From Corbicula japonica (lineage: Eukaryota > Mollusca > Bivalvia > Venerida > Cyrenidae), in the NCBI GenBank assembly GCA_038501625.1, contig JAZAYU010000037.1, forward strand, positions 5,208,001 through 5,272,000: a stretch of 64,000 nucleotides of DNA, written 5' to 3'. The position numbers were made by a program, and so were the translations under genes. Numbering within the stretch: the first letter of the stretch is position 1; every line of letters starts with the position of its first letter. Below, in pieces: positions 12,701-22,669 of this stretch. A model generated the notes under the pieces. It made no database searches. It worked only from the letters and a program-made list of their open reading frames with translations, and was not told where the DNA came from.

Positions 12701-15700
12701 AAAAGATGTGCAGCCGGTGTAACATTGACCCCATAGATTGATGACCCCCTCACCCACTGGTCATTATTTTATATTTAATAAACTATAAAGGCGGGGAGTC
12801 ATAATATTATTCGTCACCGCAATTAGAAAAATATGACTCCCCGCACTTGAAAAATGACCCTCATACAGAATTGTGAAGCCCTGTAAAAAAGGGACCCCTA
12901 TCCCAAACAGTAAAGCTTACCAATCAAGGTACGCGTACAACATAATTATACCCAACGCTAGGCTCCGGAGGAGAATATGGTAGAGGACCAAATGGCACCC
13001 GTCCGCGCGTGCGTCCGTGCGCCCCCGATCATTTCTGTAAAAATCGGCTAAAATTCGGAACGCGTTATTTCTAAAGGATGATCTCCATTTGTATCAAGAA
13101 TACATGATCGAAATAATTTCAAACGACTAATATAAGATGATATTAACTTTGTTTACGAAACCAAATTCTTCTTCAGCCTAAACATTGCTTCGCTCTGCAT
13201 TTAAACGTTACCTTCTATTTGAGTAATGATATGTCAAATAAAATCATTTTAAATTGCATTTTATAAGGGTGTCAGTGTTTAATAGAAAGGAGTAATTTTT
13301 TGAAATAAAAATGACCGCGGGGTTATTATTCTATGGGGTCAGTTTGGTAGATGGTGCTAGTTGCTACGATATTTGTAGGCGTTTTGGAGAACTGAGGACT
13401 TCGTTAGTAGTATATACCTATAGTTTATTTTAATTTTTAAGTCGGTAAGACATAGTCTATTTCAATAAATTTTTATCTGTCGTGTCGACGACCGATAATT
13501 GTAAATCTCGTTGAAGGCTAGACAGTCATCACATACTGTCATTCTAAGGTCACTTGACTGTTGCCATTTTAGGACAAGTATTAATTAAATAAAAATAGCT
13601 GAGACGGTGCTACGTGTTCTCTACTTTAAGTAACTTTGTTGTTTTGTTTTTCCATGTTTTACCTACATAAGTTTTGCAAAGGTGAGTATTTATGATTAAA
13701 ATTTATTATATAAAACAACATTATTTTTCTAAAAATATTTCTTCGTGAAACTACCTCCGAGTATTTGTAAAATGTGCTGACGGGGATACTTAGGTAAATG
13801 CCCGATTCGCATTGTGTTTTAAACGGAGAAAATATATTGTTTTCAGTATCCATTAATTAGGCTGTTTTGGTGATACTTGTTTGGAAAAATTACAAATGCT
13901 TATCTGTCTTAAATTCAAATAGTCACCTTGATCATGATCCGCCAAAAAACTGGAGCTCAAGGTCCGCGAAAGTCATTATGGTGCAAAGATGTTTGGTATG
14001 AATACACTACAAATTTTGAATACACTACAATTTTCACAGAAATAGAAGATTTACTGAGCTAGATTGATCCATTTTGCAAATTAATTACATAATCCACCAG
14101 ACAAGTTGAAAAAAGTCGAAATATTGCTCCTTTCGTGTTTGGGGTGAGATTCGGATAAAATGGTCATTGTGACCCTTGCAGAGTGTGGAGAAAATCCTTC
14201 ACTTCCATTTCCACCACACTACGTCTTACCTCTTCCGACAGCTTCCTCCCTCAAATCCGCTCTACCGCATCCATCACGCTGGCATACCCATTACACTAGC
14301 CTTACTCCAATCCGCCAACCTTCTCCCATCAAATATGCCCTTCCTTATCCGTCACACCAATCCCACCACACCCATCTCAACCCACACCTGTTCGTCACCC
14401 CAGCCTTTCCCTACCCCATCCGTCACTGCCTCCCCTACCCCACATCCGACCTACCATGTCCGTCAGTTTTCTCGCCAATACGCTCTTGCCTATCCGCCAG
14501 CCTCATTCCTGTCAAACCTAGACCCCTCCACCCCCCGAATTCTTCACTCTCATCCTTAGGCCCAGAGCTACGGGCGTATCTTTCAAAACAGAAACTTACA
14601 TGAATTTGATATTTGCGACAGTCGTCTGCACTCTGCGTCAAGACGCCGGATTTCTATGCCACCAATAAAATCAGTTTCCTCTTCCGTCATGGCAGTTCGC
14701 TTAGAACGGGGTCCGAATTCTTCCCCGTCCAGACTAAACATGGTCGCGTTGTCTAAGCTACACATTTCGTACAAGTTGGGTCGTTGTCTCAGTGTGGAAT
14801 CTAAACAAGATACAACATAAAAAGTGATTTAAAAATGTTTGAGTGTAAAGATTGGTGCACCTCCGTTCCCCTATAAAACCCCACCAGAGGATTTATTTGT
14901 ATATGTGCATTTTTCATCTTTACAGGTTCTTTCTACTGAATAGTGAACAATTATTTTGGGACTAACTACAAAAGCTGTTAATTTTCTTCAAATGTGTTAT
15001 GACAAAGATCTATTTTTAACATATCCTGCTGGCCTTGAGCATTAATATTATGTTAATTTATAGTAATAAAAATATTATGTATCTTGCTGTCATCCGCCCT
15101 TATTTTAATGAAGACATTATAGCGAAGATTACGTGCAGCCTGGAACGTTATCACATAAAAATAAAGGTCTAGCGAGGCCATTTTCAGAGCATTGACTTCC
15201 GGTGCTAGCTCAGCAGGGACAGCTGTCAAGCTCTAGCACAGCTTAAAATTTAAAAATAAAACAAGATATTTTCAAAGTTATGTTCCGAAAACTGGTTTTT
15301 GTCTGATTCGACCTTTGAATCCTGAGTCAGACATTGCATTATCCATGGACGCGACTTATGAAAAACAAGAAAGAAGTTTGTCTGAATTCCTGTGAGGTGT
15401 TGCTAAGATAATGCTCAAGAAACAAATTTCTGAAAAACAGACGAATTTACATACGGACTGGCGAATCTATCACTATAATAATTAGTATGTACCCAATTCT
15501 TCACTTTGGAGGACACAGAATAAAAATCTGGGAATGATGCCATTGTGGTATTGTGGAGCTCAATGGTTAAAAGTTGCATTTTAACATCAAAATAAACTGC
15601 AGGGGTAATCTACAATGCAATTGAATCAACGAATATCATTTTAATTTGTCTTTTTTCTGCTGAGACACACTAATATTGATAAATTAGTACCACTAGTCTT

Positions 15701-18700
15701 TATACCAGTAAATGATTCCCAACGCATTAACCCTATTATATCGGTCATATAATTATATTTGGGTAAGTTTAATTTTGTATTTTCCATTTTGTATGTCCCG
15801 ACTCCCCTTCACCCTCCCTTCGAAACCTTTTTTTCTAAACAGCGCTTTTCAAAGTTGTTGATCTTTCATTCAATATTCATTTCCGAAGGCACAAATTCCT
15901 TAAATTTGGCCAAATGTGAGTTTAAACGATGGATTGAAAAGAACTCGTTGTCTTTACGTTCTACTTCTACCATTGTAGCTATTTAATGAATTACCATGGT
16001 TTACTAGAAGCTTCCTATGGTATGGGGATATGCAAAGCTGTTAAATACTTAGGTTCTTGTTAGAATTAACAATCATGGGGTAAAAATGGCTGGATAGAAA
16101 ACTTTGTCTTTATATTAGAACATATACATTCATTGAACGAATGTCAATATCAGGCAGAAATACAATCATATGATCCATGCGCTACACAATATTTTGTTTC
16201 AAGTTCTGATTTAACGCGGTCTATAAACTAGCCCAGATAATGCAACTCTTGACTGATTAATAGACAAGGCCATATCTAGCAAGTTTGCCCAAGATTCGAG
16301 CCCAGTTCCGAGACTCGTTAGTGATTTGTCAGTTCTGCGACTGGTCTCAATCCGACACGTGATCTGCTCGAGACTTGATGCTTGTCTTCAATCTCATTTC
16401 TACATTACAAACAGAACGGGCGCCTTTCGATATTAACGAAAGGTAAAACTTTTGTTTTTTAGACTTTCGCGCGCATGCGCGAAAGTCTTAAGCTAGAAGT
16501 CTAGAACACGGCGACGCGCAGTTTTTAACTTCCGGTGTATCACTGCGACATCGAGCGTATTCAAGTAAGCGGGGTTTTGTGGTCACCGCGAGAGCAGGCC
16601 GAAATGAAATGCAGACGTTTTAAGCACATTCAAGCACACAATTCCACGAAAGAATAGTGATCTATAGTACGTGTCCGTGTAATTTTGTAGCGTCCATGCC
16701 AAAAACTCCATCAAACAAATGTTGAGTGAAATCACGTCCAGCTACGTTAGTGAACAAACAGCTAAATATGCATGAGTAGTTTAGTTACGCCTAACAAGTT
16801 CCATAGTTGTGCGGCGTCAGAAAGTAGTGCATATTAAGAAAGTAAATTTATTACGAACGATGACGAACATTTGTACAGACAGTGCGACAAAGAAAAGAAG
16901 AAAACAATATTATGTTGTTGTTCAAACAAAAATGAAGGGAATATTAAAAATCCAATTATAAAGAAATCAGTCACGTGATCAGTGACTAAACTGTATTCAG
17001 GTCAGCGAGAAACACGTCTCTTTTTATCAGGATGTTGTTTTGTTTTAGATAATTAACAGTTTAGCAATCTCTTATTACTCTCTTAATTGAATTCGTTTTA
17101 TCTCTAACCAGGAAATAACGGCTGTGCTTATCTTTACATTGGCCAATGCTTGTTAAATGCTGGAAATTACTCATCGGAGATGTAACATGATACTATGAAT
17201 GAACATTCTCTACAAAGTTTAAGTAGCACCGCCTATTAATTAATATTAATAGCTTATGTCTCATTGATACTAGAAGTATACTCTACAGGATTTAGTATTG
17301 TTTAGCCAGCTTATACACTACATAACATTTGCATTTACAATAGTAGACAGGGGCGGATCCAGGATTTCAACAAGGGGGGTTCAACTCAGCGAGTTATTTT
17401 TTAACAATGTTAATTTTTAACTAAGCTAGAAAATCAGTCCGTTTATGAGGCCCAAATTAATTTAACTTATCATGGGGGGCCCGGGAAAATTTGAAAATCT
17501 ATATGCCAAATCCAGCATTCTGGTGTATTTTGTGGGGATTTTATAGCAGATGTTTGACTACTCTTTCATACTGGCCGTGAGCAAGTATTTAAGTTGACAT
17601 GCAGTTTCTATCGTGTGCACATATTAAACGATGTTAGCCAGAGTTGACATTCTGCTGCGTAATGTAATTCTCCGGCGCGAAAGTCTTTCAACGCTTTCAG
17701 CGCTTTGATTAGTATCTGACAGGGGCTGTGCGATTTCTAGTTTATCCTCAAGCGGTTTGTGCTGACAGACATGGGAAACAAGCAGTTTAAAGCACCGAAC
17801 GGCAACCGGCTAACGACCAGACGGCGCTCGTGCGGCGAATATGTGAATTTATTATTGTACATGCAAGCTGTCCAGGAATTGTCCGATACCTTGGCGATTG
17901 TGTATAAGGCGGTGTCCTTCCGGACTCGTGCCGGCGCAAATAAATATTAAAAAATCGTAGGGCGACCCCCCGATCCAAGCAAACGACATCCAGGCGCCAT
18001 ATGGCGATCGGACGTTATTCGGACCTCCCCGACGTCCGTCTGATTTCGACCAATTTAGAGTTAGACGCCCGCCGGCGTCAGTTTCTTATTTGTGACCGTA
18101 ACATTTGTATGTTTATTACTCTTTATATATCATAATGTTCACAAAAACTCCGTGTACATATTCAACCCAGAAAATTCTAATTGTAATGTGTAAAACGTTG
18201 TATAACGCTTTGTACTCAGCGCGGTGCATCAGTCTTTGTACTAAGGGTGGAGCATCAGTTTTAGTACTAAGTGCGGGGCATCAGATTTTGTACCAAGTGC
18301 TGTGCATTATACTCTACTAAGTGCGGTGCATCAGACTTTGTGCTCGGTGCGGTGCATCAGACTTTGTACTAAGTGCGGTGCATAGGTTTATGTACTAAGT
18401 GCGGTGCATCAGACTTTGTACTTAGTGCGGTGCATCAGACTTTGTACTAAATGCGGTGCATCAGATTTTGTACTAAGTGCGGTACATCAGACTTTGTACT
18501 AAGTGCGGCGCATCAGACTTTGTGCTCGGTGCGGTGCATCGGACTTTGTTCTAAGTGCGTTGCATCAGACTCTGTACTTAGTGCGCAGTGCATCAGACTT
18601 TGTTGTGCTCGGTGCGGTGCATCAGACTTTGTACTAAGTGCGGGGCATCAGACTGTGTACGAAGTTCGGTGCATCAGACTTTGTACGAAGTGCGTTGCAT

Positions 18701-20037
18701 CAGACTTTGTACGAAGTGCAGTGCATTAGACTTTGTGCTCGATGCGATGCATCAGACTTTGTACTAAGTTCGGGGCATCAGAATTTGTACTAAGTGCGGT
18801 GCATCAGACTTTGTACCAAGTGCGGTGCATCAGACTTTAACTTAATGCAGTACTTAGTGTGATGCAGCAGACTTTGTACTCAGTGCAATTCATCAGACTA
18901 TTTACTCAGTGCAATTCATTAGACTTTGTACTCAATGTGGTGTATTACGCTTTGTAATCAGTGCGGTGCATTAGACTTTGTACTCAATGCGGTGCATCAG
19001 TTTTGTACTAAGCGCGGTGCATTAGACTTTGTACTAAGTGATATGCATCAGACTTTGCAATAAGTGCGTTGCATCAGACGTAGTACTCAGTGCGGTGCGT
19101 CAGACTTTGTTCTCGATAAGGTTGATATATTCGCGATCATTTCAAACTGCACCCAAAGGTTCTCTGTTCATTTTCAACAGGATTAAAATGCAGATTCATA
19201 TAATCTTTCTCGAAATTTAAATCACCAGTCGTATTATCTATAATTTTGGAAAACACATCTCATTTGACCGTCAAACTTTAAAGAAGAAAAGTAAGATTTT
19301 TCTCCTTGTGGAAATTTAAGATAATTATGGTGGATGCTATTTACTTGAAATCAGACCTCCCGAAAGTTGACCAAGTGTCCGACATTTGGTCAGACAAGAT
19401 GTAAAAATCTGTCTGACCGAAACAAATTCTATCTGACCGAAACATTTTAAAAAGAATTATCAATTCAAATTTTTGTCTGACACTCGGTCTGATAGCATAA
19501 GAAATCACGTCTGACCGGCCCAAATTTTACCAAATTATAAAGACGCTCTCAAAATCTGCATGTTTGTATTTTCCTCAGTTTCTGTACAAAACCAAATCTA
19601 GATCTGTCATTGCACAGGGGGGGGGGGGGGGGGGTGTGCATAAAACAGAAATACCGGTATCAGAAGTAAAAAAAAAAAACATTCGTTAGGTTATATATTA
19701 TCAAGAAGCGAACAGTGTAGAACCATAATTATCTGACGTGTCGACACGTCTGATGCCCTGGCTGATCTAAATCTGCACTTTTCGCTAATGTAATACAAGT
19801 CAAGGGTTCAATTAAATACGAGTCAAATCTTACACGGACTTTTTTTCTTGCAAAACCACAAAATACACTTAATATGTAATAGATATATTTTTAGTACAAT
19901 GCACTATTTGACTAAGTGGCAAAATTACGGTGATTAAACAATTAACTTATCCTAATATGGGTGGAGTGTTTGATTACTAGATACGACACAATAAATACAA
20001 CAGTGATCCCATACTTACAGTCTGCATCCAAATCCAT
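6760..20037 (-). CDS. HDHD5: HAD-superfamily phosphatase, HDHD5/CECR5 family (complete, 9 exons)
   Basis: Coding exons on the minus strand, 5' to 3': 20037-20019, 14800-14600, 10477-10425, 10166-9972, 9649-9537, 9360-9224, 9008-8779, 8491-8349 and 7129-6760 (TGA at 6762-6760). Every junction is GT-AG, all phases agree, and the total is 1461 nt, giving 486 residues. HAD motifs: I, FDVDGVLARG (D99, D101); II, FVTNACN (T136, N137); III, ALIGKP (K331); IV, GDNPNVDIVGAN (D365, D370). The cap region has LLIGEPTRWE and MPRFGHGAFLVCLEALY, typical of the CECR5 subfamily (compare yeast YKR070W). The C-terminus carries YHGHRD. Family members are predicted Mg2+-dependent phosphatases of unsettled substrate, often mitochondrial. 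Here the first 91 residues are acidic and hydrophilic with no evident mitochondrial leader, so an alternative first exon may exist. The gene call is very sure. The two 5' exons rest on phase and open frame only, so they are less sure. No AATAAA was seen in the first 400 bases after the stop. Confidence 0.93.
7931..8102. repeat. foldback (palindromic) element
   Basis: Left arm GTGAGGATATATTGCCGGT pairs with right arm ACCGGCAATATATCCTCAC. The pairing continues inward through GTGTCATATTATCCC / GGGTAATATGTCACC, to a loop around TCGCCTGCGGCTCG. Outer arms TATAATAGAACAAT / ATTGTTCTATA extend it to about 170 bases. It has no coding capacity and is probably a MITE in an HDHD5 intron. Confidence 0.85.
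8163..8235 (+). repeat. tRNA-derived SINE head (pol III A and B boxes)
   Basis: A-box-like TAGCCCATTCGG is followed about 50 bases later by a perfect B box, GGTTCGATTCC (8216-8226). The cloverleaf does not close well, so this is a tRNA-derived repeat rather than a working tRNA gene. Confidence 0.6.
11697..11765 (+). repeat. tRNA-derived SINE head
   Basis: A-box-like TGGTCCGAGGTAGAGTG is followed by a perfect B box, GGTTCGAATCC (11738-11748), and by CCACCAGGGA. An internal hairpin pairs CAGACTCC with GGAGACTG. The acceptor and anticodon stems do not pair properly, so it is repeat-derived and not a functional tRNA. Confidence 0.65.
12726..13341. mobile_element. candidate MITE, about 616 bp
   Basis: The ends are inverted: TGACCCCATAGATTGATGAC at the left, and the reverse complement of the right end begins TGACCCCATAGAATAATAAC. 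It holds an internal hairpin at 12791-12844 (GCGGGGAGTCATA / TATGACTCCCCGC). No target duplication is obvious and there is no coding capacity. Confidence 0.65.
14185..14560 (+). repeat. guanine-poor C/T/A tract, degenerate CCCATCCGTCAC-type repeat
   Basis: The plus strand is almost free of G for about 375 bases and repeats variants of CCCATCCGTCAC and CCTACCCC. Because stops need G or consecutive A/T patterns that are rare here, two long overlapping open frames appear on the plus strand. They are composition artefacts and not genes. The tract ends about 40 bases downstream of HDHD5 exon 2 in the gene's direction. Confidence 0.7.
16461..16490. repeat. short perfect inverted repeat
   Basis: AGACTTTCGCG and CGCGAAAGTCT are separated by CGCATG. 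GGCGCGAAAGTCT recurs near 17673, just before the string shared with copy 1 of family B. Confidence 0.6.
16584..16985 (+). repeat. dispersed repeat family B, copy 2
   Basis: It is similar in order and orientation to 1-412. The 26-base string at 17687-17712 also occurs at 2739-2764. If these are the two ends of one element type, this copy is about 1.1 kb and lacks the hAT-related exons that lie between the same landmarks in copy 1. Confidence 0.8.
18210..19105 (+). repeat. 26-bp minisatellite, about 34 copies
   Basis: The unit is close to GTGCGGTGCATCAGACTTTG followed by TACTAA. Copies are most uniform in the middle and more diverged at both ends. Since 26 is not a multiple of three, an open frame through it cycles through all three readings of the unit; the resulting Cys-rich peptide is not evidence of a gene. 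Confidence 0.95.
19616..19634 (+). repeat. homopolymer G run
   Basis: This is about 19 consecutive G residues within HDHD5 intron 1. It could form a quadruplex, and its exact length is likely to be unreliable in the assembly. Confidence 0.9.
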
Positions 20038-20046
20038 ACGCTGTAT

Positions 20047-20265
20047 CTAACGCATATGGAGATATTTCTTTAAATATTTTGTAGGTATTGGGAAACTCGG
20101 TCGTTCATCTAACTGAGAAAGTGTCTCGTGCGTGATCGGAGGGAAAGGTCGAGTGATAACGCTATCCGACACAAAATGTCGGCAGAATTTCAATATTACC
20201 GAAGTAACAGGGTTCACAGAGGGGGTACCTTTAAAGCAGTGATACTGATGCACGTTTTTCGCCAT
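20047..20265 (-). other. upstream open reading frame before HDHD5 start (72 codons)
   Basis: An ATG in good context (TTAATGG) opens a 72-codon frame that ends TAG nine bases before the proposed HDHD5 ATG at 20037. The peptide has ordinary composition and no recognised motif. If the first exon extends this far, this uORF would be translated first and could limit HDHD5 translation. It could instead be a separate small exon or chance. Confidence 0.35.
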
Positions 20266-20799
20266 TAACGCATACTTTATTAATCAATTATGAGAGATAA
20301 AGACCAGGCAATTATCTCACTTTATTTGGGGCTACATGCATAATAACGGTGTCATTGGGTTATGACAGATATAAGGGTATGGGTTCAGACCAACAGACGG
20401 GTAACGGTAAACGCTTAATGTCATTTGTCTTCCACATTACTTGCTATCTGAGGGGTTCCCATCAGTTTGACTCCGTTGTCGTTGAAAGACACGCGCAATT
20501 ATCAGTTGGCTCGCATGCATGCTTCGGAGGAACCAAATAACCGTTTCCCGGAGCTGTAGACATCATCGGTGGGGCTTGAGTTATTTCTGTTCACTCTACA
20601 AATATAAGCGTTCTTCATTTAATTTTTGTAAATTTTACTGTGGAAGTTTGCACTGCAAGTACGTTTCTAGCCTTTTTCCATCATATGACCACATTTAACG
20701 GAGACTAACTCGATTCAAAATGAACACCGTTGGCTAATCGTCAAGCAAGTGTTTGACTGGTTAAGTAATCGCTCCAAAATTGCTTTGAATTCATGAGAA

Positions 20800-20870
20800 A
20801 ATCACTCGTTCAGCCAATCAAATGATTGAGATTTAATACTGGTTTCCAAACTCGATGTTATGATCTTATG
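20800..20870. repeat. family C palindromic element, diverged half
   Basis: It has CAGCCAATCAAATGATTGAG, then ACTGGTTTCCAAACTCG and TTATGATCTTATG, recognisably matching the family C arm at 25320-25391. Confidence 0.6.
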
Positions 20871-21079
20871 CCATAAGCTGTATCTGTTGTAGCTTTACTC
20901 AACCAACGACTGGCAATTGACTGGTGTAACAAAGTATATGAAAGATAGATTTGATTCAATCCAAATAGAGCGCAAGATGACACATGACAATTATTTACGG
21001 ACGTTACGTATCATGCATATATCAGCACAGGAATTCCGGAAATTAGTTGTGACATCAAACAATATGATAAAAAGATGAT

Positions 21080-21579
21080 NNNNNNNNNNNNNNNNNNNNN
21101 NNNNNNNNNNNNNNNNNNNNNNNNNNNNNNNNNNNNNNNNNNNNNNNNNNNNNNNNNNNNNNNNNNNNNNNNNNNNNNNNNNNNNNNNNNNNNNNNNNNN
21201 NNNNNNNNNNNNNNNNNNNNNNNNNNNNNNNNNNNNNNNNNNNNNNNNNNNNNNNNNNNNNNNNNNNNNNNNNNNNNNNNNNNNNNNNNNNNNNNNNNNN
21301 NNNNNNNNNNNNNNNNNNNNNNNNNNNNNNNNNNNNNNNNNNNNNNNNNNNNNNNNNNNNNNNNNNNNNNNNNNNNNNNNNNNNNNNNNNNNNNNNNNNN
21401 NNNNNNNNNNNNNNNNNNNNNNNNNNNNNNNNNNNNNNNNNNNNNNNNNNNNNNNNNNNNNNNNNNNNNNNNNNNNNNNNNNNNNNNNNNNNNNNNNNNN
21501 NNNNNNNNNNNNNNNNNNNNNNNNNNNNNNNNNNNNNNNNNNNNNNNNNNNNNNNNNNNNNNNNNNNNNNNNNNNNNNN
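21080..21579. other. assembly gap (500 N)
   Basis: Exactly 500 N, a conventional placeholder length, so the true distance is unknown. It lies between HDHD5 exon 1 and the 3' end of the MAB21-like gene. Confidence 0.99.
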
Positions 21580-22669
21580 GCTTTAAACTTATTCTGATTT
21601 AGGGTTCCGATATCCCTGTTTAAAAATTTCAAAGTATTAGCTAGTAGGTAAAGATTGCTTCAATAAAAATATACTGAGCCAAAATGAAAACTTGACAAAA
21701 ATAACATGGAAATCTCATATTACATAAACGATACAAATGCAATTATGTGGGGGAATTTGATCACCAATATGTTTATCTTGGAATTTATCGGTTCAGTATC
21801 TATCGATTTAAAAAAGAAACAAAGAAAAATGCGTGGTTGCGAAAAATTAAGCATTGTATTTTGTTCTGGTATAAATTAAAAGGAATGTTATTTGTAGAAA
21901 ACGGAAATTTAAGTAACTGTATCTTATTCATTTTCAGCCGGCTTTGGAGGTTGTGTTTTCCTTCTTTTCATGCCACCAACTTCTAAATTTGATAGTCAAA
22001 TAATCTTTTTGAGACTTTTGTGTTAAAAAATTATTGATCTCATCATTATTTAGGAAAGAGGAGATAATCTTGATCTATTAGAAAATATAACAACATCTCC
22101 CCGTTTTATCAAAAGTCCAGATATCAGCAAATACCACAAATTAAACTTATTATAATAAGATAAACTAAAGCATCACAAAAAAAATATCTGAATTAAAAAA
22201 CGGGTAAGTTTTCATTTTTGTTCAGTATATTAAACATTGTACATAACAAGTCAGCGAACAAGCTGTGAAAATATAAAGTCCGGCAGATGTTGTTATCGTC
22301 CATGAATGTCTCTTTGTACTGAGTTGTTTTGTTTTGTTTTCAAAATAATGAACATACATATCACGCGTGACTGAGTGAAATAGTTACGCTATCGTAAGTG
22401 ATTTATCTCACTCAGGAGTCTTTAGAGGATGTTCTTAGGTATCACAAAATGAAATTACAATCTGATAAGAAAGACATTTATTAAGCATGTCCTTAACACT
22501 GTAAAAAACAAGGAACAAAATTAAGTCACATGGAAAATACTTAGCAAACTATTTCATCAGTTGGGTGTTAAACATGACATTGTTTAAAATTTTATTCTAC
22601 ATCCTTTCTTTAACAGAAAATTAGAAGAGTGTTTCTCACATGTTTATAGTATAATATAAGACAACACAC
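21580..22669. other. AT-rich intergenic stretch
   Basis: Nothing recognisable as a gene. It is the 3' flank of the MAB21-like gene. Confidence 0.5.
22591..22596 (-). promoter_or_regulatory. probable polyadenylation signal of the MAB21-like gene
   Basis: AATAAA on the minus strand lies about 75 bases after the TAA at 22672-22670. Confidence 0.45.

Larger units (their letters stand above)
10478..14599 (-). other. HDHD5 intron 2
   Basis: It contains a tRNA-like repeat (11697-11765), a small inverted-terminal element (12726-13341) and a guanine-poor tract (14185-14560). The open frame at 11806-12048 (-) has no convincing splice sites and no recognised motif, and I do not call it an exon. Confidence 0.6.
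14801..20018 (-). other. HDHD5 intron 1
   Basis: This 5.2 kb intron contains family B copy 2 (16584-16985), a GC-rich patch at about 17750-18080, the 26-bp minisatellite (18210-19105), a run of about 19 G near 19616-19634, and a patch rich in GTCTGACCGAAAC-type repeats at 19345-19510. No additional exon was seen. Confidence 0.6.

Noticed and set aside
14160..14641. Overlapping open frames of 147 and 127 codons (+) and 68 codons (-)
   Set aside because: They lie in the guanine-poor tract, where stop codons are rare by composition. The peptides are low-complexity Pro/Ser/His and match no family.
18451..18729. 92-codon Cys-rich frame
   Set aside because: It is a reading of the 26-bp minisatellite cycling through three frames, not a cysteine-rich protein.
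20991..21632. Long frames of 213 and 175 codons across the N run
   Set aside because: They are artefacts of reading through the 500-N gap.
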